Part shown: positions 50,675 to 59,366 of the stretch, piece after piece
Layout: each line of letters starts with the position of its first letter
Numbering within the stretch: the stretch's first letter is position 1
NCBI GenBank assembly: GCA_964632545.1
Contig: CAZWBQ010000002.1
Location: 62,001-126,000, forward strand
From: UBA7398 sp964632545
GTDB taxonomy: Bacteria > Actinomycetota > Actinomycetes > Nanopelagicales > Nanopelagicaceae
Length of the DNA stretch: 64,000 nucleotides
Reading direction: 5' to 3'
Position numbers and translations under genes: made by a program
Notes under the pieces: generated by a model
Told to the model about the DNA's origin: nothing
The model's input: the letters and a program-made list of their open reading frames with translations, nothing else
Databases searched by the model: none

Positions 50675-51583
50675 TTACTTACGGTTTCGGTAAAAAGCCA
50701 GCGCTTGTTCAATATCTTTCTTGCATTGCGCTAAGTCTGCAGCCGGTAACGGCAAACGTGGTAAACGAGTTGGGCCGCCATAACGTCCTACCGCATCCAT
50801 AGCTAATTTAATTGCGCCGATAAATTCTTTTCGGCTATCCCAATTAAAAAGATTATGAACTGCGGCATAAATTGGCCGCGCTTCTTCATATTTCCCGGCA
50901 ACGCAAAGATTGTAAAGTTCTACTGATTCTTTGGGTAGCGCATTAGGGAATCCTGCAATCCAACCAACCACGCCACCAGTAGATAGTTCAACAAGCACAT
51001 CATCGGCACCAACGAGAACTTCAATTCGTGGTGCGTGGTGATGAATTTGCCATACGCGCCGAACATCACCAGAGAATTCTTTAATCGCTACAACATTTTC
51101 ACAACTATCAGCAATTTTTGCGACAAGTTGTGGGGTTAGATCAACTTTAGTATCAAACGGGTTGTTATAAGCAATAATAGGAATACCAACTTTATTTACT
51201 TCTTTATAATGCGCAATTACTTCCGCTTCATCTGCACGGTAAGCATTTGGGGGTAATAGCATCACTGATTTCGCGCCCATTTCAGCCGCTTGTTCGGTCC
51301 ATTTACGAGATTCGATTGCACCATATGCAGCGACGCCAGGTATGACTTGGAATCCAGCAGGAGCAGCTGCTATCGCAACTTTAACAATTTGAGTTCGCTC
51401 TTCCGCAGATAAGACTTGGTATTCACCTAAAGAACCATTTGGAATTACGCCATCTACGCCATTAGCTGCTTGCCACTTAACATGTTCAGCATATTTATCG
51501 AAGTCAATTGATAAGTCAGCCCGAAATGGCGTTGCAGTTGCAGTTAATACGCCGTGCCAAGGTTTCTTATTTGAGTTAGCCAT
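50675..51583 (-). CDS. Pyrroline-4-hydroxy-2-carboxylate deaminase (dihydrodipicolinate synthase family)
   Basis: A 302-residue TIM-barrel Schiff-base lyase. The loop NGSLGEYQVLSAEER (about 46-60) replaces the GTTGE motif of DapA; AYNNPFDTKVDL provides the tyrosine region, and the lysine is in VAIKEFSGD. The family deaminates pyrroline-4-hydroxy-2-carboxylate to 2-oxoglutarate semialdehyde with loss of ammonia. The genuine dapA is at 38900, so this is a paralogue with a catabolic role given its place between epimerase and dehydrogenase genes. Confidence 0.83.
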   Translation of the reverse strand: MANSNKKPWHGVLTATATPFRADLSIDFDKYAEHVKWQAANGVDGVIPNGSLGEYQVLSAEERTQIVKVAIAAAPAGFQVIPGVAAYGAIESRKWTEQAAEMGAKSVMLLPPNAYRADEAEVIAHYKEVNKVGIPIIAYNNPFDTKVDLTPQLVAKIADSCENVVAIKEFSGDVRRVWQIHHHAPRIEVLVGADDVLVELSTGGVVGWIAGFPNALPKESVELYNLCVAGKYEEARPIYAAVHNLFNWDSRKEFIGAIKLAMDAVGRYGGPTRLPRLPLPAADLAQCKKDIEQALAFYRNRK

Positions 51584-51592
51584 ATCCGAACC

Positions 51593-52993
51593 TTATTCGC
51601 CGTTCGCTAGAAGTTCAATTGAAATCGGGGTAATGATAGGTCGATTACCAACGGAGATCCGTTCTTTATCTGAAATATCAGATGGCGAGATGCCAATTTC
51701 ATTTGCTACAAGATCTACAACAGACCTGCCGCAGATTCGTCCTTGGCACATTCCCATTCCGCATCTCGAAAGTAATTTTGCTGTTCGAGAATCAGTTGCG
51801 CCAAGTTCAGTTACAGCAAATTTCAATTTTGAGTATTTAACTTCTTCGCATCTACAAATAATGGTTTCTTCAGATAACCAATTTTGCCATCCAGATTTAA
51901 CTGGATAAGAATTGATAAGTGCGCTGGCAAATTTCCGTTTTCTATTTCTTGCTTTCTTATGATCATTTGAAATTTTAGTTTTAAATCCAGCAAATTCTGC
52001 CGCTGCTAGCCCGGCAATTACACCTTCAGCGATTGAAAGTTCGGAGCCACCGATTCCAGTGATTTCGCCAGCGGCGAAGATTCCTTTAATTGAACTTTGT
52101 TGATTCTCATCTACCCAAACGGCTACGCCTTCATCCTTTGTAACTATTTGTTTAAGGGAGAGCGCGCCTGCAAGTGAAGTATCTGCCGTGAAACCCCAAC
52201 CGATAGCGGCGAGATCACAATTAACTTTGCGAATTTTTTTAATATTGAAATTACTATCGATATTAGCGATGCTTACCGCCACTAAAACACCATTAGTGTC
52301 GGCATGTGCAGCGACCACGGTTTGCTTAAATTTTGGTTTAACGCCGAACTTTTTGAATTTACTTAAGTAATGGCTAGCTTCGCCGATTTTGGATAAGTTT
52401 GAAATTAGCGTGGGTAGAGATTTAAACCAACGCAGCGGTGAATTAGCTTCTAATAATTCAATAACATCACAACCAAATTGAGCTAAGCCAGCAGCAACCG
52501 GTAATAAGAACGGTCCAGTTCCTGCAACTACAACCTTCTTGCCAGCAGCTATTCCTTGCCCTTTCAATAGCGATTGCGCGCCACCAGGCGTCATTACGCC
52601 GGGAATATCCCAACCCGGAAATGGTAATGATCGATCGTAAGCCCCAGTAGCAAGTATCAACGTTTTACTTAATACGGTTTTTTCAACACCTGAAGTGATA
52701 ACTCGTAAAGTGGTTACCCCGTTTTCATGCGTTGCGTTCCAAATTTGTGCATCGTTCCATATCTCAATCTTTGGATGGCTTTTTACTGAAGAGATTAAGA
52801 GCAAACCCGAATCTAAATCTAAATGCAATTCAGATTGACCAGACCAGCTTGCTGGCAAATGGCGCCAATATTGACCGCCGAGATTTGCATTGCTATCGAT
52901 TATTAAAACGCTTGCGCCACTTAACGCTGCATTTAATGCTGCTGAAAGTCCAGCTGGCCCACCACCGACAACAACAATTTTCATTTGCTCCAT
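51593..52993 (-). CDS. D-hydroxyproline dehydrogenase, FAD/NAD-type subunit with [2Fe-2S] domain
   Basis: A 466-residue flavoprotein like HcnB and the alpha subunit of three-part amino acid dehydrogenases. The FAD loop GGGPAGLSAA is at about 10-19, and a second nucleotide loop at GTGPFLLPVAAGLA. Near the C-terminus the CRCEE...CGMGMCQGRIC cysteines (about 382-425) form a BFD-like [2Fe-2S] domain. It overlaps the small ferredoxin-like subunit gene by 13 bases. It likely relays electrons from the flavin oxidase subunit. Confidence 0.85.
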   Translation of the reverse strand: MEQMKIVVVGGGPAGLSAALNAALSGASVLIIDSNANLGGQYWRHLPASWSGQSELHLDLDSGLLLISSVKSHPKIEIWNDAQIWNATHENGVTTLRVITSGVEKTVLSKTLILATGAYDRSLPFPGWDIPGVMTPGGAQSLLKGQGIAAGKKVVVAGTGPFLLPVAAGLAQFGCDVIELLEANSPLRWFKSLPTLISNLSKIGEASHYLSKFKKFGVKPKFKQTVVAAHADTNGVLVAVSIANIDSNFNIKKIRKVNCDLAAIGWGFTADTSLAGALSLKQIVTKDEGVAVWVDENQQSSIKGIFAAGEITGIGGSELSIAEGVIAGLAAAEFAGFKTKISNDHKKARNRKRKFASALINSYPVKSGWQNWLSEETIICRCEEVKYSKLKFAVTELGATDSRTAKLLSRCGMGMCQGRICGRSVVDLVANEIGISPSDISDKERISVGNRPIITPISIELLANGE

Positions 52994-53277
52994 GCACCAC
53001 CTACTTGAGTATTAACTTTCATTCCATCTCTAACTTCGATTAAACAAGCACGCTGATTTGGTACGCCATCGATTACAACTAAACAATCAAAACAAACTCC
53101 GATGCCACAGAACATTCCGCGAGGCTTATTTTCAAAACGAGTTACACGCAAAGTTCGTGCTCCAGTTTCCAAGATTGCGGCGCCAACGGATTGTCCAGGA
53201 ACTGCTGAAATTAATTCGCCATTAAATGTGAAAGTAATAGAAGCGCTGGGTTTAGCTAGCAATGTGGCCACCTGCAA
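52981..53277 (-). CDS. D-hydroxyproline dehydrogenase, small [2Fe-2S] subunit
   Basis: A 98-residue protein of the HcnA type. The cluster motif is CGIGVCFDC followed by a fourth cysteine in RAC (about 56-78), i.e. C-x4-C-x2-C-x(n)-C. It overlaps the gene on each side (13 and 26 bases), so the three subunits are made together. Confidence 0.83.
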   Translation of the reverse strand: MQVATLLAKPSASITFTFNGELISAVPGQSVGAAILETGARTLRVTRFENKPRGMFCGIGVCFDCLVVIDGVPNQRACLIEVRDGMKVNTQVGGAWSK

Positions 53278-54424
53278 TTGGATCTTGGTTCATAAAACGT
53301 TTCGGAGAAAATGGAGTTGGATCCATAAACGGATTCTTTCCAGTAATTTGCGCAGTAATTAACTCGGCAGTTGCTGGAGCTAACACAATTCCGGCACCTT
53401 CATGACCGGCAGCATGCCAAAGCCCTGCAATATTTCCATCTTCACCGATCACAGGTAAATGGTCGGGTGCGTAAGGCCTAAAACCACGATAAGCGCGGAG
53501 TAATTGCAACTCTTTCAAAATTGGAAATACCGAGATTGCCTGGCGCGCCAATTGGCGCAGGATTGGAATTTCGAATTCACTTTTAAATCCAACTCGTTCG
53601 CGACTTGCGCCGATCAGTATTGTTCCACTTGCCGTCCCTTCTACAACAGCGCTAGATTGCAATTCAGCAGCGCCGCTTGCAATATTTGCAACATAATCCG
53701 CGTCGTAAACTTTGTGAAAAATTAATTCAGGTGCAGGAACTGTGACTAATATGAAACCACGACGTGGTGCAATTGGTAGATAAGAGCCAGCTAATTTTGC
53801 AATATCGCCAGCCCACGTTCCAGTTGCATTTAAAACTATTGGGGATGAATAAGAATTTTTATTTGTAGTTATGCCGGTAACTTCGCCATTATTGGAGTTA
53901 ATTGCAATTACATTCTCACCTTGAATAAATTTGCCACCACGTTTTTTTACGGCACGAATCATCTGCGCTGCGGCTAGCATTGGCTGACATTGAGCATCTT
54001 GCGGGTAATAAACTCCGTACTCAATTGTTGGTGAAATATGAGGTTCTAATTTCTTTAACTCTGCAGCGTTAACTTCTTGCGCATCAATCCCATTTTCACG
54101 TTGCGCTTTAGATAATTTTCTCAAGTTCGCAATACCAGATTCGCTCCGCGAGATAACTACGCCGCCTTTCCCATCTAATTCGAAGCCGCCGCCAATATCG
54201 TCATTAACTTCAAACCAGGCATTTCGAGAACGAAGTGCAAGGGTTAATTCTGGACTTGGCTCTTTATCTGAAACTAAAATATTTCCTTCACCAGCACCTG
54301 ATGTGCCACTTGCAACTGGGCCGCGATCGATAATTAATACCCGCAAACCAGCGTTAGTTAAGGCGAGCGCGCATGATGCGCCAACTACGCCAGCGCCAAT
54401 CACGATGACATCGGGGGAGTTCAC
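53252..54424 (-). CDS. D-hydroxyproline dehydrogenase, FAD oxidoreductase subunit (DAO family)
   Basis: A 390-residue D-amino acid oxidase-like subunit of HcnC/LhpB type. GAGVVGASCALAL (8-20) is the FAD loop, and GLWHAAGHEGAGIVLAP near the C-terminus (about 345-361) the second FAD contact. It would oxidise cis-4-hydroxy-D-proline to the pyrroline, passing electrons to the two iron-sulfur subunits. The GTG start at 54424 is divergent from recA across a 190-base gap that holds the recA LexA box. Confidence 0.84.
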   Translation of the reverse strand: MNSPDVIVIGAGVVGASCALALTNAGLRVLIIDRGPVASGTSGAGEGNILVSDKEPSPELTLALRSRNAWFEVNDDIGGGFELDGKGGVVISRSESGIANLRKLSKAQRENGIDAQEVNAAELKKLEPHISPTIEYGVYYPQDAQCQPMLAAAQMIRAVKKRGGKFIQGENVIAINSNNGEVTGITTNKNSYSSPIVLNATGTWAGDIAKLAGSYLPIAPRRGFILVTVPAPELIFHKVYDADYVANIASGAAELQSSAVVEGTASGTILIGASRERVGFKSEFEIPILRQLARQAISVFPILKELQLLRAYRGFRPYAPDHLPVIGEDGNIAGLWHAAGHEGAGIVLAPATAELITAQITGKNPFMDPTPFSPKRFMNQDPIAGGHIAS

Positions 54425-54470
54425 GCGTTAAATCTACTCGCGGCGTGTCTAACCGCCTCATCTGGCATTA

Positions 54471-54482
54471 GAACAGATGTTC
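54471..54482. promoter_or_regulatory. recA: LexA (SOS) box of recA
   Basis: GAACAGATGTTC is a full match to the actinobacterial and Gram-positive SOS box GAACnnnnGTTC. It lies just before the -10-like TAACCT (54486-54491), so bound LexA would block RNA polymerase. recA starts 133 bases downstream. Confidence 0.88.
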
Positions 54483-54514
54483 GGGTAACCTACTCATACC
54501 CAACCAGAGCGGTT

Positions 54515-54552
54515 CCACAGTTCCGTTAGGCCTAGCTCCTAACCGTCAGTGG
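54515..54552 (+). promoter_or_regulatory. Hairpin in the recA leader
   Basis: GTTAGG (54525-54530) pairs with CCTAAC (54538-54543), and outside it CCAC (54515-54518) with GTGG (54549-54552). If transcription starts just after TAACCT at 54486-54491, this forms a two-part stem in the roughly 115-base leader of recA. Confidence 0.4.
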
Positions 54553-54614
54553 TATTCCGTACCTTCTGGACAAACAACGCTTGAAAAGCGATAAGTGAAA
54601 AGGAAGAGGTAATC

Positions 54615-55700
54615 ATGGCTAAAGAAGCCAAAGAGTCAAACGAACCCACGGGTCGTTCGACAGAGAAACAGAAAGCCCTAGATACAGCACTTGCCCAAAT
54701 CGAGCGTCAGTTTGGCAAGGGCTCAGTAATGAAGATGAGCGAGCGATCTACCGCCGCAATTGAAGTTATCTCGACGGGTTCGGTCACCTTAGATATCGCA
54801 CTCGGCATCGGCGGATTGCCCCGCGGTCGCGTAGTTGAAATTTACGGACCTGAATCTTCAGGTAAGACAACCCTTGCGCTACATGTAATTGCAAATGCCC
54901 AAAGAGCTGGCGGAATTGCAGCATTTATCGATGCAGAACATGCATTTGATGCAGAGTATGCAAAGAAACTTGGCGTTGATATTGATGCGCTACTGGTTTC
55001 GCAACCAGATACTGGTGAACAAGCTTTAGAAATTATGGATATGTTAATTCGTTCCGGCGCACTAGATGTCGTAGTTGTTGACTCGGTTGCTGCACTTGTA
55101 CCTCGCGCAGAAATTGAAGGCGAGATGGGCGATAGCCATATGGGCTTGCAAGCTCGCTTGATGTCGCAAGCACTTCGAAAAATTACTGGCGCGCTACATC
55201 AATCAAAGACCACTGCAATTTTCATTAACCAACTCCGTGAAAAGATCGGTGTTTTCTTTGGCTCTCCAGAAACTACAACTGGTGGCAAAGCCCTTAAATT
55301 CTATGCATCAATTCGCTTAGATATCCGTCGTATCGAAACTCTCAAAGATGGCCAAGATGCAGTTGGTAACCGTACCCGCGTCAAGGTTGTCAAGAACAAG
55401 ATGGCGCCACCATTTAAGCAAGCAGAGTTCGACATTCTTTACGGTCACGGTATTTCTCGCGAAGGTGGGTTACTTGATCAAGGTGCTGAACTTGGCATTG
55501 TTAAGAAATCTGGAGCTTGGTATACCTACGAAGGCGACCAACTCGGTCAAGGAAAAGAGAACTCCCGTCAATTCCTTATCGATAACCCAGATTTGGCGAA
55601 TGATATTGAAAGTAAAATTCGCGCCCATTTTGCAGTAACTGAATTCGATCCTGCGCTAGTTGCAGCGATTGATGAAGCTGCAGCGGACGTTGACTTCTAA
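54615..55700 (+). CDS. recA: Recombinase RecA
   Basis: A 361-residue recombinase for homologous repair and LexA co-protease. Walker A GPESSGKT is at 78-85; QLREKIGVFFGSPETTTGGKAL is the L2 and adjacent region; the C-terminal tail is acidic. The ATG follows AGGAAGAGG. The promoter region holds a perfect LexA box and a hairpin. It overlaps recX, so the two are cotranscribed. Confidence 0.97.
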   Translation: MAKEAKESNEPTGRSTEKQKALDTALAQIERQFGKGSVMKMSERSTAAIEVISTGSVTLDIALGIGGLPRGRVVEIYGPESSGKTTLALHVIANAQRAGGIAAFIDAEHAFDAEYAKKLGVDIDALLVSQPDTGEQALEIMDMLIRSGALDVVVVDSVAALVPRAEIEGEMGDSHMGLQARLMSQALRKITGALHQSKTTAIFINQLREKIGVFFGSPETTTGGKALKFYASIRLDIRRIETLKDGQDAVGNRTRVKVVKNKMAPPFKQAEFDILYGHGISREGGLLDQGAELGIVKKSGAWYTYEGDQLGQGKENSRQFLIDNPDLANDIESKIRAHFAVTEFDPALVAAIDEAAADVDF

Positions 55701-56178
55701 AACCGTCGAGAGCGATCCCTACTCTTTAGCGGAAACGATTGCGTTAATCGCACTCGGACCCCGTGCAAAGAGTAGGGGCGAACTCTTCGCCCATTTAAAA
55801 AAGCGCGGTATTCCGGAAGACATTGCAAATGCCGTACTTTTTCGATTACAAGAACAAGGTTTAGTAAACGATGAAGAGTTTGCACGCGCCTGGAGTGAAT
55901 CTAGACAACGCGCTAAAAAACTATCGAAACGGGTAATCGCATCAGAGTTAAAAGGAAAAGGTGTCTCATCCGATGTTATCGAAATTGTAATTGCCGAGAT
56001 TGATGAAGTGGGCGAATATGAAAATGCTCTTGAATTTGCAACTCGGAAATTGCGCTCGGTTTCGCGATTTGAAACTGAGGTTATATATCGGAGAGTCCAT
56101 AGCGCGCTAATGCGTAAAGGTTATGGCTCATCTCTAATCAATCGGGTCCTCCGCGAATTAGATATTTCGCCTCGCTAG
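55672..56178 (+). CDS. recX: Regulatory protein RecX
   Basis: A 168-residue inhibitor of RecA filaments made of three three-helix repeats: ALGPRAKSRGELFAHLKKRGI, WSESRQRAKKLSKRVIASELKGKGV and ATRKLRSVSRFETEVIYRRVHSALMRKGY mark them. The ATG at 55672 overlaps recA by 29 bases; a TTG at 55690, with 11 bases of overlap, is also possible and there is no clear ribosome site for either. Confidence 0.88.
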   Translation: MKLQRTLTSKTVESDPYSLAETIALIALGPRAKSRGELFAHLKKRGIPEDIANAVLFRLQEQGLVNDEEFARAWSESRQRAKKLSKRVIASELKGKGVSSDVIEIVIAEIDEVGEYENALEFATRKLRSVSRFETEVIYRRVHSALMRKGYGSSLINRVLRELDISPR

Positions 56179-56189
56179 CGCACCACCAA

Positions 56190-56195
56190 TAAGAT
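56190..56195 (+). promoter_or_regulatory. Candidate -10 element of miaB (leaderless)
   Basis: TAAGAT with seven bases to the miaB ATG, in the 24-base gap after recX. Confidence 0.5.
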
Positions 56196-56202
56196 TGCGG
56201 GT

Positions 56203-57651
56203 ATGTCTGCGCCACGCACCTATGTAATTCAAACTCTGGGATGCCAGATGAACGTACATGATTCAGAGCGAATTGCGGGCTCCTTGGATGCTGCCGGTTA
56301 TTTACCTGCTAAAGATGGCATCGATCCAGATTTAGTTGTATTTAATACCTGCGCAGTTCGCGAAAATGCAGATAACAAACTTTATGGTCAACTGAGTTTC
56401 CTAGCGCCTGATAAAAAAGCTCGCCCTGGAATGCAGATTGCAGTTGGCGGTTGTTTAGCTCAAAAAGATCAAGGAAACATTATCGAACGAGCACCATATG
56501 TAGATGTGGTTTTTGGAACACATAATGTTGGTTCGCTACCGATGTTATTAGAACGAGCCCGGGTTGAAGAAGAATCGCAAGTTGAAATTTTAGAAGCGTT
56601 GGAACATTTTCCTTCAACATTGCCGGCGCGACGGCACTCTGCATTCTCGGCCTGGGTTTCAGTTTCAGTTGGTTGTAACAACACTTGTACTTTTTGCATT
56701 GTGCCAGCGCTCCGCGGTCGCGAAAAAGATAGGCCAGCTAGCGATATTTTGAAAGAAGTGCGAACTTTAGTTGATCAAGGGGTTACTGAAATAACGTTAT
56801 TGGGTCAGAATGTAAATGCGTACGGTGTTGATTTCAATGATTCAGCAGCTTTCGCAAAGTTATTGCGGGAGTGCGGCAAAGTTGATGGTCTAGCGCGAGT
56901 TCGCTTTATGTCACCACATCCACGAGATTTCACCGATGACGTAATTGCAGCGATGGCACAAACGCCAAATGTGATGCCGCATCTTCATATGCCGCTCCAA
57001 TCTGGCTCTAACTCAATCCTGCAAGCAATGCGCCGTTCTTATCGAACCGATCGGTATCTTGGCATTATTGAGAAAGTTAGAAAAGCTATCCCTGATTCCA
57101 CGATAACTACCGACATAATTGTTGGATTTCCGGGAGAGAGCGAAGCCGATTTCCAAGCAACATTAGATATCTGCACGCAGGCTAGGTTCTTAGCCGCCTA
57201 TACCTTTCAATATTCAAAACGTCCAGGTACGCCAGCAGCAACAATGGATGGTCAAGTTCCTGAATCTGTTGTAGCCGAGCGTTACACCAGGTTGCATGAA
57301 TTTCAGAGTGCAATTTCGTTATCAGTCAACCAGGAATTAGTTGGAAAGAATGCTGAAGTCTTAGTTTCTGAGTATGAAGGTCGTCGCGATGGCGGTAAAG
57401 ATCGAATGAGCGGAAGATCTAAAGATTTCCGATTAGTACATTTCGATATTGACCCAACCAATTCACCTCGCCCAGGTGATCTGGTAACAGTAGAGATCGG
57501 TGATGCAAAGGCATTTTTTGTAACCGCTAACGGCTTACCTAAAGAAGTTAAGAGATCACGTGGCGGGGATGCATATCAAGCGCGCGTCGCTGAAGCTAAA
57601 AGCAGTGGCGTGATGTTGGGGATTCCTACTTTGCCGAAGTACAACTTCTAA
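56203..57651 (+). CDS. miaB: tRNA-2-methylthio-N6-dimethylallyladenosine synthase MiaB
   Basis: A 482-residue radical-SAM enzyme that adds a methylthio group to the modified A37 of tRNAs. The N-terminal cysteines (LGCQMN, NTCAVREN, GGCLAQ), the radical motif CNNTCTFC (about 156-163) and a C-terminal TRAM domain are present. It lies next to miaA, which makes its substrate, with a 1-base gap. Confidence 0.95.
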   Translation: MSAPRTYVIQTLGCQMNVHDSERIAGSLDAAGYLPAKDGIDPDLVVFNTCAVRENADNKLYGQLSFLAPDKKARPGMQIAVGGCLAQKDQGNIIERAPYVDVVFGTHNVGSLPMLLERARVEEESQVEILEALEHFPSTLPARRHSAFSAWVSVSVGCNNTCTFCIVPALRGREKDRPASDILKEVRTLVDQGVTEITLLGQNVNAYGVDFNDSAAFAKLLRECGKVDGLARVRFMSPHPRDFTDDVIAAMAQTPNVMPHLHMPLQSGSNSILQAMRRSYRTDRYLGIIEKVRKAIPDSTITTDIIVGFPGESEADFQATLDICTQARFLAAYTFQYSKRPGTPAATMDGQVPESVVAERYTRLHEFQSAISLSVNQELVGKNAEVLVSEYEGRRDGGKDRMSGRSKDFRLVHFDIDPTNSPRPGDLVTVEIGDAKAFFVTANGLPKEVKRSRGGDAYQARVAEAKSSGVMLGIPTLPKYNF

Positions 57652-57652
57652 T

Positions 57653-58567
57653 ATGACCTTAATTGTAATTTGTGGTGCAACTGCAACTGGTAAGAGTGAT
57701 TTGGCAGTAGCGCTAGCTAACGAAATAAAAGGTGAAATTGTAAATGCCGATTCGATGCAACTTTACAAAGGTATGGATATCGGAACCGCAAAATTAACCG
57801 TGCCTGAGCGTCAAGGGATACCACATCATTTACTAGATATATTAACGGTAAACCAAGATGCAACTGTTGCCCAATATCAAGAGTTAGCACGGTTACAGAT
57901 AGATGCGCTACTGAAAGAAAAAATTCCAGTGGTAGTAGTTGGTGGTACTGGTCTTTACATTAAGGCAGTTTTGGATGATCTAAACTTCCCGGATACCGAT
58001 CCAATAGTTCGCGAAAAAATTGCGTTAGAAGCGCTAACCCTTGGTGGGGATCTCATGCATGCACGACTTAGTGAGTTAGACCCTGCGGCAGCTTTTGCCA
58101 TTCCAAAAGAGAATGTCCGTCGAGTTGTTCGCGCACTAGAAGTAATTGAGATTACTGGGAAGCCTTACACCGCTAATTTGCCGCGCGAAGGCAGTACAAA
58201 ATACCCATTTGCTAAGCAATTTGGACTAGCCCTTGATCGTTCGAAATTGCAAGAGCGAATTGATGCCCGGGTTGATCGAATGTGGGAACTTGGTTTGGTT
58301 GCGGAAGTACGTGATTTGATTAAAGCAGGGCTACTAGAAGGCCGAACTGCACAAGCTGCACTTGGTTATGCCCAAATTATAAAGTTTGCAAAAGGCGAGA
58401 TCGATGAGACCGAAGCGATGGCAGAGACAAAGCGGAGCACGCGCCAATATGCCCGCCGCCAAGAAACTTGGTTTTCTCGCGACGAACGGATCCAATGGAT
58501 AAATCCCGCGCCGATCGCCAGCCTGCTAGAAACTGTGCTTTCATCTACGATTGGCAAAGATGAGTAA
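57653..58567 (+). CDS. miaA: tRNA dimethylallyltransferase
   Basis: A 304-residue enzyme that attaches a dimethylallyl group to A37 of tRNAs, using the isoprenoid made by the dxr/ispG route. The P-loop GATATGKSD (8-16), the DSMQLYKGMDIGTAK segment (33-47) and GGTGLYIKAVLDDL (about 100-113) are family motifs. It overlaps dapF by 8 bases. Confidence 0.95.
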   Translation: MTLIVICGATATGKSDLAVALANEIKGEIVNADSMQLYKGMDIGTAKLTVPERQGIPHHLLDILTVNQDATVAQYQELARLQIDALLKEKIPVVVVGGTGLYIKAVLDDLNFPDTDPIVREKIALEALTLGGDLMHARLSELDPAAAFAIPKENVRRVVRALEVIEITGKPYTANLPREGSTKYPFAKQFGLALDRSKLQERIDARVDRMWELGLVAEVRDLIKAGLLEGRTAQAALGYAQIIKFAKGEIDETEAMAETKRSTRQYARRQETWFSRDERIQWINPAPIASLLETVLSSTIGKDE

Positions 58568-59366
58568 CTCACTTATAGGTACATATGGCCACGGTACTGA
58601 GAATGATTTTATTCTAGTCTTTGATCCAAACGATGAAAACAATATTTCTTCAAAACAAACCGCCGCAATTTGCAATCGCGAAACCGGAATAGGCGCGGAT
58701 GGTTTGATTCGCATAATCAAGCGAACTGATAAATGGTTTATGGATTATCGAAATGCCGACGGATCAATCGCTGAAATGTGTGGGAACGGCATCCGAGTAA
58801 TGGCCCGCTATTTAGTCGATCGTGGCCACCAACCATCTGGGATTTTTTCAATCAACACTAGAGATGGTGCAAAGTATTTAGCTTGCCCAGATAGTGGCGA
58901 TATCTCAGTAAACCTTGGAAAAGTTGCCCAAGAACCCGGTGAGATAACTGCCGCAAACAATGGGAAAGTTTGGAACGGTTTAAATATCAACGTTGGAAAT
59001 CCCCATGCTGTGGTATTTGTCGATGATATTTCTGAGGTGGGGGATTTAAAGCATCCACCAGTAGTGCGGCCAAAAGAAACTTACCCAGAAGGTGTAAATG
59101 TGGAGTTTGTGCAATTTTTAGAAAACGGCGAAATTGCGATGCGGGTGCATGAACGTGGCAGTGGTGAAACTCGTTCTTGCGGCACCGGGACTTGCGCCGT
59201 CGCTCTAGCTGCAACCATTAAAAAAGGCTTGAATTTGCCGGCTAAATGGGTAATAAATCCACCAGGCGGACGGTTAGTTGTTGAGATAGATGGCCACTCA
59301 AATGCCACCTTAATCGGGCCAGCGCTTCTTTTAAAAGATCACGATTTAGGCCCATTTCTTGGCTAA
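58560..59366 (+). CDS. dapF: Diaminopimelate epimerase
   Basis: A 268-residue PLP-independent epimerase making meso-diaminopimelate for the cell wall. The two catalytic cysteines are in MCGNGIRV (about 72-79) and SCGTGTCA (about 208-215). The ATG at 58560 gives an N-terminus leading into GHGTENDF; a TTG at 58551 is less likely. It overlaps miaA and hflX by 8 bases each. Confidence 0.94.
   Translation: MSNSLIGTYGHGTENDFILVFDPNDENNISSKQTAAICNRETGIGADGLIRIIKRTDKWFMDYRNADGSIAEMCGNGIRVMARYLVDRGHQPSGIFSINTRDGAKYLACPDSGDISVNLGKVAQEPGEITAANNGKVWNGLNINVGNPHAVVFVDDISEVGDLKHPPVVRPKETYPEGVNVEFVQFLENGEIAMRVHERGSGETRSCGTGTCAVALAATIKKGLNLPAKWVINPPGGRLVVEIDGHSNATLIGPALLLKDHDLGPFLG

Noticed and set aside
50675..51583. 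Second dapA for lysine synthesis
   Set aside because: The pyruvate-binding GTTGE loop is changed and the gene lies inside a hydroxyproline pathway cluster; the regular dapA is at 38900.
48276..54424. Flanking repeats or att sites marking the hydroxyproline island as a mobile element
   Set aside because: Scanning both ends by eye I saw no matching direct or inverted repeats and no recombinase gene, so transfer is not claimed as shown.
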